A stretch of DNA of 64,000 nucleotides, taken from Xenophilus sp. Marseille-Q4582 (GTDB lineage Bacteria > Pseudomonadota > Gammaproteobacteria > Burkholderiales > Burkholderiaceae_C). This document shows, in pieces, positions 24,009 through 35,741 of the stretch. The position numbers and the translations under genes were made by a program. The stretch is taken from the NCBI RefSeq assembly GCF_916700565.1, contig NZ_CAKAKO010000001.1, positions 186,001 to 250,000 of the forward strand, given 5' to 3'. Numbering within the stretch: the first letter of the stretch is position 1; each line of letters begins with the position of its first letter. The notes under the pieces are model-generated. The model had not been told where the DNA came from and searched no databases. It saw nothing but the letters and a program-made list of their open reading frames with translations.

Positions 24009-26162
24009 ATGCAGCATCTGAACCAGCTTCCCGTGCTCATCCTTGGCCTCGGCGCGTCCGGGCTGGCGATGGCGCGCTGGTGCGCGCGCCACGGGGCCGC
24101 GGTGACGGTGGCCGACACGCGCGAGGCGCCGCCCCAGCTGGCGCAACTGCAGGCCGAACTGCCCGGCATGCGTTTCGTGCCGGGCCCGTTCAGCGCCGCG
24201 CTGGTCGAAGGCTCGCCGATCCGCGCCGTGTACCGCTCGCCAGGCCTGTCGCCTGCGCAGGTCGCGCCCGTGGTCGACGCCGCGCGTGCGATCGGGCTGG
24301 TGGTGGGCGGCGAGCTGGACCTGTTCGCGCAGGCGCTGCGCGACATCGATGCCCAGCGGCGTGCGGCCTACGCAGCGGCGCTGCAGGTGGCCCAGGCGCA
24401 AGCCGATGCGGCCGCGGCTGCGGCTGCGGTCGAACCGCACGCGGCGGTGGCGCCGGCTGTGGAAGAGGCCGTGGCGGAGCCCGCAGCGGGCGCCGCCGCG
24501 CCCGAGACTGCCGAGGCCGAGGCCGAAGCCGTGGACGCACTGGCACGGCAGGACTCCGACACCCTGCCGCCGGTGCCGGCGCAAGAGGTGGAGCCGGCCG
24601 CCACACAGGAAGCGGCGGCGGCCGAATCCGATCCCGTCGAGGTGCCTGCGCCAGTGGAAGCCCCTCTGTCGCCCGGCAACGTTCAGGCGCCTGCCGTCGC
24701 GGACGCCGAGGTGCCGGCCCCCGCCCCGCGTGTGGGCGAGGGCAGCACCCCCTACGTGCCGCATGCCGCCCGCGAGGCGGCCGAGTTCGTGGCCCGCATC
24801 GCCGAACTGAGTGCGCCCGCGCCGCAGCCCGAGGAGGAACTGGCACCCGCGCCCGTCGCGCCGGTGCCGGTGCGCCCGAGCCTGCCCGAGGGCTACACGC
24901 CCGCCGTGCTGGCCATCACGGGCACCAATGGCAAGACCACGGTCACCTCGCTCACGGGCCAGCTGATCGAGAGCGCCGGCAAGACGGTGGCCGTGGCCGG
25001 CAACATCGGCCCGACGCTGCTGGACACGCTGGCTGGCCACCTCGATGCCGGCACGCTGCCCGACGCCTGGGTGCTGGAGCTGTCCAGCTTCCAGCTCGAT
25101 GGCGTGCAGGGCTTCGAGCCCACGGCCGCCACGGTGCTCAACATCACGCAGGACCACCTGGACTGGCACGGCGACCTGTCGGCCTATGCCGGCGCCAAGT
25201 CGCGCATCTTCGGCCAGACCGGGCTGATGGTGCTCAACCGCGAAGACCCGGCCGTGATGGCCATGCTGCCGCCGACCGGCCGCCCGACGGCGGCAGCAGC
25301 CCCCTCGGGGGGCAGCGCAGCACACGCAGTGGCAAGCGTGGGGGCCAAATCCTTGCCGCCGCCGGTGAAGGTCAAGCCGCAGAAGCCGCTGGTGCGGGCG
25401 CACCTCACCTTCGGCGCCGACCTGCCGCAGCGCCCCGGCGACTTCGGCATCGAGCGCGTGAACGGCATGGCCTGGCTGGTGCGCGCGCACGAGGCCGACG
25501 AGACGCAGAAGCGCAAGCGCGGGGCCGCGCAAGAGCAGGAGATCCACCTGCAGCGCCTGATGCCCGCCGATGCGCTGCGCATCCGCGGCCAGCACAACGC
25601 GCTCAACGCCCTGGCGGCACTGGCCCTGGCGGCCTCGGCGGGTTGCCCGCTGGCGCCCATGCTCTACGGCCTGCGTGAATACCGCGGCGAGCCGCACCGC
25701 GTGGAGCCCATCGCGCTGATCGACGACGTGGAGTACTTCGACGACAGCAAGGGCACCAACGTGGGCGCGACCGCGGCCGCATTGCTGGGCCTGGGCGTGG
25801 AGCGCAAGCTGGTCGTGATCCTGGGCGGCGACGGCAAGGGGCAGGACTTCAGCCCGCTGGCCGAACCCGTGTCGCGCTACGTGCGCGCCGCCGTGCTGAT
25901 CGGCCGCGACGCAGCGCAGATCGAGTCCGCGCTGGACCAGACCGGCGTGCCGCTGCTGCACGCGGCCGACATGGCGGCCGCCGTGCGCACCGCCGCGCGC
26001 CAGGCGCAGACCGGCGATGCCGTGCTGCTGTCGCCGGCCTGCGCGAGCTTCGACATGTTCAAGAGCTACGTCCACCGCGCCGAGGTCTTCGCCGCCGCCG
26101 TGCAGGCCCTGGCCGACGATCCCGAGCCGAACGAAGCGCAGGGTGAAGGAGAGGCCGCATGA
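24009..26162 (+). CDS. murD: MurD (UDP-MurNAc-L-Ala:D-Glu ligase) with two large inserts
   Basis: This is a 717-residue MurD where about 440-460 is usual. Order: Rossmann-like UDP-binding domain 1-112 ([34 protein letters not shown]); a low-complexity Ala/Pro/Glu linker at about 113-295; the ATPase domain with [15 protein letters not shown] at 302-316, [17 protein letters not shown] and [12 protein letters not shown]; a second insert at about 418-462 ([21 protein letters not shown] and following); then the C-terminal domain with [33 protein letters not shown] and [12 protein letters not shown]. All catalytic motifs are intact, so the enzyme should work; the inserts fall at a domain boundary and a surface loop. 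It overlaps ftsW by ATGA. Confidence 0.95.
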   Translation: MQHLNQLPVLILGLGASGLAMARWCARHGAAVTVADTREAPPQLAQLQAELPGMRFVPGPFSAALVEGSPIRAVYRSPGLSPAQVAPVVDAARAIGLVVGGELDLFAQALRDIDAQRRAAYAAALQVAQAQADAAAAAAAVEPHAAVAPAVEEAVAEPAAGAAAPETAEAEAEAVDALARQDSDTLPPVPAQEVEPAATQEAAAAESDPVEVPAPVEAPLSPGNVQAPAVADAEVPAPAPRVGEGSTPYVPHAAREAAEFVARIAELSAPAPQPEEELAPAPVAPVPVRPSLPEGYTPAVLAITGTNGKTTVTSLTGQLIESAGKTVAVAGNIGPTLLDTLAGHLDAGTLPDAWVLELSSFQLDGVQGFEPTAATVLNITQDHLDWHGDLSAYAGAKSRIFGQTGLMVLNREDPAVMAMLPPTGRPTAAAAPSGGSAAHAVASVGAKSLPPPVKVKPQKPLVRAHLTFGADLPQRPGDFGIERVNGMAWLVRAHEADETQKRKRGAAQEQEIHLQRLMPADALRIRGQHNALNALAALALAASAGCPLAPMLYGLREYRGEPHRVEPIALIDDVEYFDDSKGTNVGATAAALLGLGVERKLVVILGGDGKGQDFSPLAEPVSRYVRAAVLIGRDAAQIESALDQTGVPLLHAADMAAAVRTAARQAQTGDAVLLSPACASFDMFKSYVHRAEVFAAAVQALADDPEPNEAQGEGEAA
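25290..25347 (+). repeat. REP-like palindromic element inserted in frame in murD
   Basis: GGCAGCAGCCCCCTCGGGGG begins a block with a GCCCCC/GGGGGC hairpin, followed by GCAGCGCAGCACACGCAGTG and GCAAGCGTGGGGGCC. The two ends are also partly complementary (GCCCCC at the left, GGGGGCC at the right). From memory this sequence class is common between genes in Comamonadaceae, so I infer that a dispersed repeat has been captured as coding sequence (residues about 428-447). It keeps the murD frame. Confidence 0.55.
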
Positions 26163-27457
26163 GCCGCGCCCAGGCCGCCGCCACGTCCGCCGCCGGCAGC
26201 CGCTTCGGCGCCTGGTGGGAGCGCCTGCGCGGCCGCGCCGCCGACGCCATGCCCATGCACCTGCCGGTGCGCCTGGGCGGCGGCGACTTCACGCAGACCA
26301 AGGCGGCGCCCGTGCGCGTGCTGGGCTTCGACCAGGCGCTGGTGTGGGTGGTGGTGGCCCTGCTGCTGTGGGGCCTGGTGATGGTCTATTCGGCCTCCAT
26401 CGCGCTGGGCGACAACCCGCGCTTCGCGCGCGCCAACTACAGCGAAGGCTTCTTCGTGCTGCGGCACGGCGCCTACATCTTCGTGGCCTTCGTGGCCGCC
26501 ATGCTCACCTTCCAGGTGCCGATGCGCACCTGGGAGCGCTGGGCGCCGTGGATCTTCGTGGCGGCGCTGCTGCTGCTGGTGCTGGTGCTGGTGCCGGGCA
26601 TCGGCCGCGTGGTCAACGGGGCGCGGCGCTGGCTGCCGCTGGGCATCATGAACTTCCAGCCCTCGGAGCTGGCCAAGGTGGCGATGGTGCTCTACGCCGC
26701 CAGCTACATGGTGCGCAAGATGGACGTGAAGGAGCGCTTCTTCAAGGCCGTGGTGCCCATGGGCGTGGCCGTGGTGGTCATTGGCATGCTGCTGCTGGCC
26801 GAGCCCGACATGGGCGCCTTCCTGGTGATCGCGGTGATCGCGATGGGCATCCTGTTCCTGGGTGGCGTGAACGCGCGCATGTTCTTCCTGATCGCGGCGC
26901 TGATGGTCTCGGCCTTCATGGTCATGATCCTGACCAGCGAATGGCGGCGCGAGCGCCTGTTCGCCTACCTGGACCCGTTCAGCGAGGCGCACGCGCTGGG
27001 CAAGGGCTACCAGCTCTCGCACGCGCTGATCGCCATCGGCCGCGGCGAAATCTTCGGCGTCGGCCTGGGTGCCAGCGTCGAGAAGCTGCACTGGCTGCCC
27101 GAGGCCCACACCGACTTCCTGCTGGCCGTGCTGGGCGAGGAGTTCGGCCTCGTCGGCCTGCTGCTGATCATCGCGCTCTTCTTCTGGCTCACGCGCCGCA
27201 TCATGCACATCGGCCGCCAGGCCATCGCGCTGGACCGCGTGTTCTCGGGCCTGGTCGCGCAGGGGGTGGGCGTGTGGATCGGCTTCCAGGCCTTCATCAA
27301 CATGGGCGTGAACCTGGGCGCGCTGCCCACCAAGGGCCTGGGCCTGCCGCTCATGAGCTTCGGCGGCTCGGCCATCCTGATGAACCTGGTGGCGCTGGCC
27401 ATCGTGCTGCGTGTGGACTATGAGAACCGCGTACTGATGCGGGGGGGCCGCATATGA
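26159..27457 (+). CDS. ftsW: lipid II polymerase FtsW
   Basis: This 432-residue SEDS-family protein has about ten membrane helices after a 55-residue cytosolic N-terminus. SEDS features are [11 protein letters not shown], the [18 protein letters not shown] segment, the AEPDMGAF motif (with a conserved acidic residue) and C-terminal [13 protein letters not shown]. FtsW polymerises septal glycan with FtsI. It is distinguished from the RodA at 41893 by its place inside the dcw cluster. It overlaps murD and murG by four bases each. Confidence 0.95.
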   Translation: MSRAQAAATSAAGSRFGAWWERLRGRAADAMPMHLPVRLGGGDFTQTKAAPVRVLGFDQALVWVVVALLLWGLVMVYSASIALGDNPRFARANYSEGFFVLRHGAYIFVAFVAAMLTFQVPMRTWERWAPWIFVAALLLLVLVLVPGIGRVVNGARRWLPLGIMNFQPSELAKVAMVLYAASYMVRKMDVKERFFKAVVPMGVAVVVIGMLLLAEPDMGAFLVIAVIAMGILFLGGVNARMFFLIAALMVSAFMVMILTSEWRRERLFAYLDPFSEAHALGKGYQLSHALIAIGRGEIFGVGLGASVEKLHWLPEAHTDFLLAVLGEEFGLVGLLLIIALFFWLTRRIMHIGRQAIALDRVFSGLVAQGVGVWIGFQAFINMGVNLGALPTKGLGLPLMSFGGSAILMNLVALAIVLRVDYENRVLMRGGRI

Positions 27458-28536
27458 AGACGGCTCTGGTGATGGCCGGCGGCACCGGCGGCCACATCTT
27501 CCCGGGCCTGGCCGTGGCCGAGGAGCTGCGCGCGCGCGGCTGGCGCGTGCACTGGCTGGGCGCGCCCGGCAGCATGGAAGAAAAGCTGGTCGCGCCGCGC
27601 GGCTTCGCCTTCGAGCCGGTGCAGTTCGGCGGCGTGCGCGGCAAAGGCCTCGCCACGCTGGCGCTGCTGCCCTTCAAGCTGCTGCGCGCCTTCTGGCAGG
27701 CCCTGGCCGTGCTGCGGCGCGTGAAGCCCGACGTGCTGGTGGGCCTGGGCGGCTACATCACCTTCCCGGGCGGCCTGATGGGCGTGGCCACGGGCCGCCC
27801 GCTGGTGCTTCACGAACAGAATTCCGTGGCCGGCATGGCCAACAAATGGCTGGCCAAGGTGGCCGATCGCGTGTTCACGGCCTTCCCGCATGTGCTGGAA
27901 AAAGCGCCGTCGGCGCAATGGGTGGGCAACCCGCTGCGCGCCGAGTTCCTCGCACAGCCCGGCCCGGCCGAGCGCTTCGCGGGCCGCAGCGGCCCGCTCA
28001 AGCTGCTGGTGGTGGGCGGCAGCCTGGGCGCGCGTGCGCTCAACACCGTGGTGCCGCAGGCACTGGCGCGCATCGCGCCGGCCGAGCGGCCCATCGTGCT
28101 GCACCAGAGCGGCGCCAGGCAGATCGACGAGCTGCGCGCCAACTACGCCGCGGCCGGCGTGGAGGCCGAGCTCACGCCCTTCATCGACAACGCCGCCGAG
28201 GCCTATGCCCAGGCGGACCTCATCGTGGCGCGTGCCGGCGCCAGCACCGTGACCGAACTGGCCGCGGTGGGCGCGGCCGCACTGTTCGTTCCCTTTCCCT
28301 CGGCCGTGGACGATCACCAGACCACCAACGCGCGCTTCCTCGTCGATGCGGGCGGTGGCTGGCTGGTGCAGCAGACCGAGCTGACCCCCGAACTGCTTTC
28401 CGATTTGATCCAGAAGACCGATCGCGCCGCACTGCTGGAGCGCGCGCTCAAGGCCAAGAGCCTGCAGAAGACCGAGGCCACGATCGCCGTGGCGCAGGCG
28501 TGTGAGCAACTGGTGCACAGGGGGGTGGACCCATGA
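27454..28536 (+). CDS. murG: lipid II synthase MurG
   Basis: The 360-residue GT-B glycosyltransferase transfers GlcNAc from UDP-GlcNAc to lipid I on the inner membrane face. Motifs: N-terminal [17 protein letters not shown] (9-25), [27 protein letters not shown], and the donor-site [16 protein letters not shown] followed by [13 protein letters not shown]. Family start and end are intact. The stop (28534-28536) overlaps the ATG of a 27-codon ORF at 28533. Confidence 0.97.
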   Translation: MKTALVMAGGTGGHIFPGLAVAEELRARGWRVHWLGAPGSMEEKLVAPRGFAFEPVQFGGVRGKGLATLALLPFKLLRAFWQALAVLRRVKPDVLVGLGGYITFPGGLMGVATGRPLVLHEQNSVAGMANKWLAKVADRVFTAFPHVLEKAPSAQWVGNPLRAEFLAQPGPAERFAGRSGPLKLLVVGGSLGARALNTVVPQALARIAPAERPIVLHQSGARQIDELRANYAAAGVEAELTPFIDNAAEAYAQADLIVARAGASTVTELAAVGAAALFVPFPSAVDDHQTTNARFLVDAGGGWLVQQTELTPELLSDLIQKTDRAALLERALKAKSLQKTEATIAVAQACEQLVHRGVDP

Positions 28537-28612
28537 AGCGGGCCGTCCGCCACATCCACTTCGTGGAGCGCATGAAACAAGCCGACGAGCAGCTTCGCAC
28601 GGGAGGTGCGGC

Positions 28613-28616
<4 letters not shown>
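28533..28616 (+). CDS. 27-codon ORF copying the murC N-terminus
   Basis: The ORF starts with ATG overlapping the murG stop (ATGA) and ends with TGA overlapping the murC ATG (ATGA), so it bridges the two genes exactly. Its first 11 residues, [11 protein letters not shown], match MurC's [11 protein letters not shown] at 9 positions. The DNA matches at 26 of 33 bases and most differences are silent or conservative. A second ATG inside it (28572, ATGAAACAAGCC) again resembles the murC start ATGAAACACGCC. It may be a degenerate tandem duplication kept as a translational relay. Not recognised as any described peptide; whether it is translated is unknown. Confidence 0.55.
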
Positions 28617-30036
<1,420 letters not shown>

Positions 30037-30040
<4 letters not shown>

Positions 30041-31041
30041 GCAGCAGCAACCCTTCTTCCATCGACCCGCGCAGCCTGGGCAAGGTGGCCGTCCTCTTCG
30101 GCGGCCGCTCGGCCGAGCGCGAGATCTCCCTTCTGTCTGGACGCGGCGTGCTGCAGGCGCTGCAGTCGCGCGGCGTGGACGCGCATGCCTTCGACCCGGC
30201 CGAACGCGACCTGGTCGAGCTGCGCCGCGACGGTTTCGCGCGCTGCTTCATCGCGCTGCACGGGCGCCACGGCGAAGACGGCACCGTGCAGGGGGCGCTG
30301 GAGCTGCTGGGCATTCCGTACACCGGCTCGGGCGTGATGGCCTCGAGCGTGGCCATGGACAAGGTGATGACCAAGCGCCTGTGGCTGGCCGAAGGCCTGT
30401 CCACGCCGCGCTACGTGCGCCTGGGCGCCGACCAGCAGTCGCGCGAGCGCGTGCGCGCCGTGCCCGACGAGCTGGGCCTGCCGCTGATCGTGAAGCCGCC
30501 GCGCGAGGGCTCGTCCATCGGCGTGACCAAGGTGCAGGGCTACTCGGACATGCAGGAGGCCGTGCAACTGGCCGCGCGCTACGACGCCGACGTGCTGTGC
30601 GAGGAATTCATCGAAGGCGAGGAAGTGACCTGCGCGGTGCTGGGCCAGGGTGCCGACGCGCAGGTGCTGCCGGTGATCCGCATCGCCGCGCCCGAGGCCG
30701 GCTACGACTACCAGAACAAGTACTTCACCGACGACGTGAAGTACCACTGCCCGGCCGGCCTGCCCGACGCGCTGGAGCAGGAGATCCGCCGCCTCACGCT
30801 GGCCGCCTACCGCAGCCTGGGCTGCCGCGGCTGGGGCCGGGCCGACCTGATGATCCGCGCCAGCGACCGCAAGCCCTTCCTGCTGGAGATGAACACCTCG
30901 CCCGGCATGACCGGCCATTCGCTGGTGCCGATGTCGGCGCGCGCCGTAGGCATCGCCTACGAGGACCTGTGCGTGCGCGTGCTGGCCTCGGCCGCGCTGG
31001 ACAGCGCGGCGCCCGACGCGTTCGTGAAGGAGCGCGGCTGA
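30037..31041 (+). CDS. ddl: D-alanine:D-alanine ligase
   Basis: This 334-residue ATP-grasp enzyme makes D-Ala-D-Ala for MurF. Motifs: [67 protein letters not shown] and the metal-binding [14 protein letters not shown]. The Ser-Tyr-type omega-loop reads [17 protein letters not shown]; Tyr rather than Phe there fits a D-Ala-D-Ala, not D-Ala-D-Lac, ligase. The ATG overlaps the murC stop. Confidence 0.96.
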
Positions 31042-31045
31042 TCCC

Positions 31046-31882
31046 ATGGCCACCGATGCACTCACCCCGCCGCTGGACGTCCGGCTCATGAACCTCACGG
31101 CGACGCTGCTGCTCGCGCTGTGCGGTCTCATGCTGCTGGCCGCGGCCGGCTGGTGGGTGCTGCGCCAGCCCTTCTTCCCGCTGGCGGCCATCAAGGTGGA
31201 TGGCGACGTGGCCCACAACAACGCCGCCACGCTGCGCGCCAATGTCGCGCCGCAGCTGGCCGGCAATTTCTTCACCGTCGACCTGCAGAACGCGCGCAAG
31301 GCCTTCGAATCGGTGCCGTGGGTGCGCAAGGCGGTGGTGCGGCGCGAATTCCCCAACCGGCTGCGCGCCACGCTGACCGAACACGTGCCCGTGGCCTTCT
31401 GGGGCACCGAGGACCAGTCCGCCATGGTCAACACCTTCGGCGAGGTCTTCGAGGCCAACACGGCCGAGGCGAGCGACGAACTGCCGCGCCTCATCGGCCC
31501 CGACGACCAGAGCGGCCATGTGCTGGGCATGTTCCGCGAACTGCAGCCGCTCTTCGCGGCCAGCGAACTGGGCCTGGACCAGCTCGTGCTGTCGCAGCGC
31601 GGCAGCTGGCAGGCCACGCTGGACAGCGGGGCCGTGATCGAGCTGGGCCGTGGCAACAGCGACGAAGTGGCGGCCCGTGCGCGCCGCTTCCTGACCAGCG
31701 TGCGGCAGGTCGCCGCCCAGTACAACCGGGGCGTGGACGCCGTGGAGAGCGCCGACCTGCGCCACAACGACGCCTATGCGCTGCGCCTGCGCGGCGTGAC
31801 CACCGTCGCCCCCGACACCCCGCAGGCGGCGCGGGCGCCGGCTGCCGCCCGAGCGCAGCCTGCCGCGGCGCGCCGGCCCTGA
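31046..31882 (+). CDS. ftsQ: cell division protein FtsQ
   Basis: This 278-residue bitopic protein has a short cytosolic N-terminus, a membrane helix at about 18-42 (TATLLLALCGLMLLAAAGWWVL), a POTRA domain (PLAAIKVDGDVAHNNAATL to about 115) and the FtsQ beta domain (WVRKAVVRREFPNRLRATLTE onward). The C-terminal tail is Ala/Pro/Arg-rich and probably disordered. FtsQ recruits FtsL/FtsB to the divisome. It lies 4 bp after ddl. Confidence 0.94.
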   Translation: MATDALTPPLDVRLMNLTATLLLALCGLMLLAAAGWWVLRQPFFPLAAIKVDGDVAHNNAATLRANVAPQLAGNFFTVDLQNARKAFESVPWVRKAVVRREFPNRLRATLTEHVPVAFWGTEDQSAMVNTFGEVFEANTAEASDELPRLIGPDDQSGHVLGMFRELQPLFAASELGLDQLVLSQRGSWQATLDSGAVIELGRGNSDEVAARARRFLTSVRQVAAQYNRGVDAVESADLRHNDAYALRLRGVTTVAPDTPQAARAPAAARAQPAAARRP

Positions 31883-31919
31883 AACACGAGAGAGAAGAAG
31901 GCTCAACCCAGGACACAAG

Positions 31920-33149
31920 ATGGCCAAAGACTACAAAGATCTGGTTGTCGGACTCGACATCGGCACTGCCAAGGTGATGGCCGTGGTGGCCGAAGTGCTG
32001 CCCGGCGGCGAGCTCAAGCTCGCGGGCCTGGGTGTGGCGCCATCCAACGGGCTCAAGCGCGGCGTGGTGGTCAACATCGACGCCACCGTGCAGAGCATCC
32101 AGCAGGCCCTGAAGGAAGCCGAATTCATGGCGGACTGCAAGATCAGCCGCGTCTACACCGGCATCACGGGCAGCCACATCCGCGGCATCAATTCGAGCGG
32201 CATGGTGGCGGTGAAGGACAAGGAGGTCACCACCGCCGACGTGGCGCGCGTGGTGGAGACGGCGCGCGCCATCAACATCTCCAGCGACCAGCGCCTGCTG
32301 CTGGTGGAGCCGCAGGAGTTCGTGATCGACGGCCAGGACGTGAAGGAGCCGATCGGCATGAGCGGCATGCGCCTGGAAGCCAAGGTGCACATCGTCACCG
32401 GCGCCCAGAGCGCGGCCGAGAACATCATCAAGTGCGTGCGCCGCTGCGGCCTGGAGGTGGACCAGCTCATGCTCAACCCGCTGGCCTCCAGCCAGGCGGT
32501 GCTGACCGAGGACGAGCGCGAGCTGGGCGTGGTGCTGGTGGACATCGGGGCCGGCACCACCGACGTGGCCATCTTCACCAATGGCGCGATCCGCCACACG
32601 GCCGTGATCCCGATCGCGGGCGACCTGATCACCAGCGATATCGCGATGGCGCTGCGCACGCCCACCAAGGACGCCGAGGACATCAAGGTCGAGAACGGCT
32701 ATGCCAAGCAGCTGCTGGCCGACGCCGACACGCAGGTCGAGGTGCCGGGCCTGGGCGACCGCGGTCCGCGCATGCTGAGCAAGCAGGCGCTGGCCGGCGT
32801 GATCGAGCCGCGCATCGAGGAAATCTTCCAGCTCGTGCAGCAGGTGGTGCGCGAGTCGGGCTATGAAGAGGTGCTGTCCTCGGGCGTGGTGCTCACGGGC
32901 GGCAGTGCGGTGATGCCGGGTATGCTGGAGTTGGGCGAGGACATCTTCCTCAAGCCCGTGCGCCGCGGCATTCCCAAGTATTCGAGCGCCTTGTCCGACA
33001 TGGTGGCGCAGCCCCGAGCGGCTACCGTCATGGGTTTGCTCGAGGAAGCACGCTATGCGCGCATGCGCGGCTACAAGGTGGCGGCCAAGAGCGGGACGGT
33101 GAAAACCGCCTTCGGCCGGTTCAAGGATTTCATCGTCGGGAATTTCTGA
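31920..33149 (+). CDS. ftsA: cell division protein FtsA
   Basis: The 409-residue actin-like ATPase tethers FtsZ to the membrane. Motifs: phosphate-1 VVGLDIGTAKVMAVV, phosphate-2 LVDIGAGTTDVAIF, adenosine VLTGGSAVMPGM, and a C-terminal amphipathic helix (FGRFKDFIVGNF) for membrane binding. The 1C subdomain lies in about 85-165. It is 37 bp after ftsQ, with GAGAGAAGAAGG upstream. Confidence 0.97.
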   Translation: MAKDYKDLVVGLDIGTAKVMAVVAEVLPGGELKLAGLGVAPSNGLKRGVVVNIDATVQSIQQALKEAEFMADCKISRVYTGITGSHIRGINSSGMVAVKDKEVTTADVARVVETARAINISSDQRLLLVEPQEFVIDGQDVKEPIGMSGMRLEAKVHIVTGAQSAAENIIKCVRRCGLEVDQLMLNPLASSQAVLTEDERELGVVLVDIGAGTTDVAIFTNGAIRHTAVIPIAGDLITSDIAMALRTPTKDAEDIKVENGYAKQLLADADTQVEVPGLGDRGPRMLSKQALAGVIEPRIEEIFQLVQQVVRESGYEEVLSSGVVLTGGSAVMPGMLELGEDIFLKPVRRGIPKYSSALSDMVAQPRAATVMGLLEEARYARMRGYKVAAKSGTVKTAFGRFKDFIVGNF

Positions 33150-33331
33150 GATGGAGCACCTTGTCCAACAGGCACTGGCCGCCACTTGGCACACCGGTCC
33201 GCCCCGCCATTTCAACGAGCGATGGCGACGAACCGGTCCACCCTTCTGAGTCCTGTCGCGTTGTTCACTGTCAAAGAAAACTGTCTTCCTTCCATACGGC
33301 AACTGCAAGCTAAGCAATCAAGGAGTTCACG

Positions 33332-34525
33332 ATGCCCATCGAAATGATCGAACCGAACGAAGAGTTCAACCAAGGCACGCAAATCAAGGTGATCGGCGTC
33401 GGCGGCGGCGGCGGCAATGCCGTGGCCCACATGATCGCCCGCAGCGTGCAGGGCGTGGAGTTCATCTGCGCCAACACCGACGCCCAGGCCCTGGCCCGCA
33501 ACAACGCCCACAAGTCCATCCAGCTGGGCAACACCGGCCGCGGCGCGGGCAGCAAGCCGCAGGTCGGCCGCGAGGCCGCCGAGGTGGCCGTGGAAGACAT
33601 CCGTGCGTCCATCGAAGGCGCGCACATGCTGTTCATCACGGCCGGCATGGGCGGCGGCACGGGCACGGGCGCCGCGCCCGTGATCGCACGGGTGGCCAAG
33701 GAAATGGGCATCCTGACCGTGGGCGTGGTCACCAAGCCCTTCGACTGGGAAGGCGGCAAGCGCATGAACAATGCCGAAGCCGGCCTGGCCGAGCTGGAGG
33801 CGAACGTCGACTCGCTGATCGTGATCCTGAACGAGAAGCTGCTGGACGTGCTGGGCGACGACGTGACGCAGGAGCAGGCCTTTGCGCATGCCAACGACGT
33901 GCTCAAGAACGCCGTGGGCGGCATCGCCGAGATCATCAACGAGTACGGCCATGTGAACGTCGACTTCGAAGACGTGCGCACCGTCATGGGCGAGCCCGGC
34001 AAGGCGATGATGGGCACGGCCTCGGCCAGCGGTCCGGACCGCGCGCGCATCGCCTCGGAACAGGCTGTCGCCTGCCCGCTGCTCGAGGGCATCGACCTGT
34101 CGGGCGCCAAGGGCGTACTGGTGCTGGTCACGGCCTCGAAGGAGTCGCTCAAGCTGTCGGAGTCCAAGCTCGCGATGAACACCATCCGCGCCTATGCCTC
34201 GCCCGACGCGCACGTGATCTACGGCGCCGCGTACGACGAATCGCTGGGCGACGAGATGCGCGTGACCGTCGTGGCCACGGGCCTGTCGCACCAGAACGCG
34301 AACCGCGCGGCGCCCGAGCTGCAGGTCATCCGCACCGGCACCGACAACATCGGCTTCCAGGTGCCGACGCTGGGCGGTGGGGCCCAGCCCAGCTACGACA
34401 GCATGGCCGTGCCCAGCGTGTGGCGCACGAACCGCACCATGGCCGCGGCCAAGGTGGATGCGCTGTCGTCAGGGGGGATGGACGATTTCGAGATCCCCGC
34501 TTTCCTTCGCCGCCAAGCCGATTGA
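33332..34525 (+). CDS. ftsZ: cell division GTPase FtsZ
   Basis: The 397-residue tubulin homologue has GVGGGGGNAV near 22-31, the GTP signature GGGTGTGAAPV near 107-117, the T7 synergy loop NVDFEDVRTVM and the conserved C-terminal peptide DDFEIPAFLRRQAD that binds FtsA and ZipA-like partners. AAGGAG lies about 7 bases before the ATG. The 182-bp gap after ftsA is lower in GC and could hold an ftsZ promoter, but I cannot fix hexamers in it. Confidence 0.98.
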   Translation: MPIEMIEPNEEFNQGTQIKVIGVGGGGGNAVAHMIARSVQGVEFICANTDAQALARNNAHKSIQLGNTGRGAGSKPQVGREAAEVAVEDIRASIEGAHMLFITAGMGGGTGTGAAPVIARVAKEMGILTVGVVTKPFDWEGGKRMNNAEAGLAELEANVDSLIVILNEKLLDVLGDDVTQEQAFAHANDVLKNAVGGIAEIINEYGHVNVDFEDVRTVMGEPGKAMMGTASASGPDRARIASEQAVACPLLEGIDLSGAKGVLVLVTASKESLKLSESKLAMNTIRAYASPDAHVIYGAAYDESLGDEMRVTVVATGLSHQNANRAAPELQVIRTGTDNIGFQVPTLGGGAQPSYDSMAVPSVWRTNRTMAAAKVDALSSGGMDDFEIPAFLRRQAD

Positions 34526-34544
34526 TACCTCATCCGGCTACTGC

Positions 34545-34618
34545 GCGGCCCGATCTTGCGCCTGCGGTCCTCGCCGTACGGGAGTACGGCTGTGGTCCTC
34601 GACGCAACCTCGGGCCGC
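34545..34618 (+). repeat. large imperfect palindrome between ftsZ and lpxC
   Basis: Nested complementary blocks, GCGGCCCGA...TCGGGCCGC at the ends, TTGCG...CGCAA inside and GCCGTAC-GGGA-GTACGGC at the centre (34573-34590), make a 74-base imperfect palindrome 20 bases after the ftsZ stop. There is no T-tract. Its make-up (a short TAC palindrome within GC arms) recalls the core of the repeats at 4886 and 10822, but the sequences differ. Confidence 0.65.
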
Positions 34619-34775
34619 TCGCTACGCCGCCTGAGGCATCAATCACCGCCGTTGCCGCTGACCTTGTTCACGGCGCGATCGGTTTGGCAAGACCGGCGTG
34701 CAAGCGCCGGTGACTATTGCGGACATAGGCAGGGCCGTGCGGTTGCGCGCGGGGCCGCCGCCTAAAATCATGGGC

Positions 34776-35699
34776 ATGCTGCAGCAACGCACCCTCAAGT
34801 CCATCTCCCGCGCCGTGGGCGTGGGGCTGCACAGCGGGCAGCGCGTGGAACTGACGCTGCGGCCCGCGCCGGCGGACACGGGCATCGTGTTCCGGCGCGT
34901 GGACCTGCCGGAGCCGGTGGACATCCCGATGCGCGCCGAGGCGGTCACGGACACGCGCCTGGCCTCCACGGTGTCCAACGGCGGCGCCAAGGTGCAGACG
35001 GTCGAACACATCATGTCGGCCTGCGCCGGGCTGGGCATCGACAACCTCTACATCGACATCACGGCCGACGAGGTGCCCATCCTCGACGGCTCCGCCTCTT
35101 CCTTCGTCTTCCTGCTGCAGAGCGCGGGCATCGAATTCCAGAAGGCGCCGCGGCGCTTTTTGAAGGTGCTGCGGCCGGTGGAAGTGCGCGAAGGCGAGGG
35201 CGACCAGCTCAAGTGGGCGCGGCTGGAGCCATACCACGGCTACAAGCTGAGCTTCGAGATCGACTTTGACCACCGCGTGGTCAGCGCCACGGGCCAGCGC
35301 TTCGAGTTCGATCTGGGCAGCGGCCAGTACAACCGCGACATCGCGCGGGCGCGCACCTTCGGCTTCACCAAAGAGGTCGAGTACATGCGCAGCAAGGGCC
35401 TGGCGCTGGGCGGTGGGCTGGACAACGCCATCGTCATGGACGACACCAAGGTGCTCAATGCGGGCGGGCTGCGCTACGACGACGAGTTCGTGAAGCACAA
35501 GATCCTCGACGCGATGGGCGACCTGTACATCGTCGGCCATCCGCTGCTGGCGGCCTACAGCGCTTTCCGCTCGGGCCATGCGCTCAACAACAAGCTGCTG
35601 CGCGAACTGCTCGCCCAGCCCGGCGCCTGCGAACTCGTGACCTTCGAGAGCGAACGCGCCGCGCCGCGCGGCTTCAACGAGATCGCGCGCGCCTGGTAG
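34776..35699 (+). CDS. lpxC: UDP-3-O-acyl-GlcNAc deacetylase LpxC
   Basis: The 307-residue zinc enzyme catalyses the committed step of lipid A synthesis in the cytosol. Zinc ligands are His in [10 protein letters not shown] (near 79) and His and Asp in [11 protein letters not shown] (near 237-241); the SGHALNN segment and [10 protein letters not shown] are also typical. I chose ATG 34776 ([15 protein letters not shown]), the usual family start. ATG 34770 adds two residues, and the in-frame ATG at 34698 is unlikely. TAAAAT at 34763-34768 is a possible -10, giving an almost leaderless mRNA. It ends the dcw cluster. Confidence 0.97.
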   Translation: MLQQRTLKSISRAVGVGLHSGQRVELTLRPAPADTGIVFRRVDLPEPVDIPMRAEAVTDTRLASTVSNGGAKVQTVEHIMSACAGLGIDNLYIDITADEVPILDGSASSFVFLLQSAGIEFQKAPRRFLKVLRPVEVREGEGDQLKWARLEPYHGYKLSFEIDFDHRVVSATGQRFEFDLGSGQYNRDIARARTFGFTKEVEYMRSKGLALGGGLDNAIVMDDTKVLNAGGLRYDDEFVKHKILDAMGDLYIVGHPLLAAYSAFRSGHALNNKLLRELLAQPGACELVTFESERAAPRGFNEIARAW

Positions 35700-35741
35700 G
35701 GCGCAGCCGCGTCGCCGTTCCTTCCTGCATTCCCACGCGCC

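Noticed and set aside
20912-24346. Open frame of over 1100 codons on the lower strand across murE-mraY
   Set aside because: It is the antisense shadow of high-GC coding sequence; composition is His/Arg/Gly-rich with no domain, and the upper strand encodes certain genes throughout.
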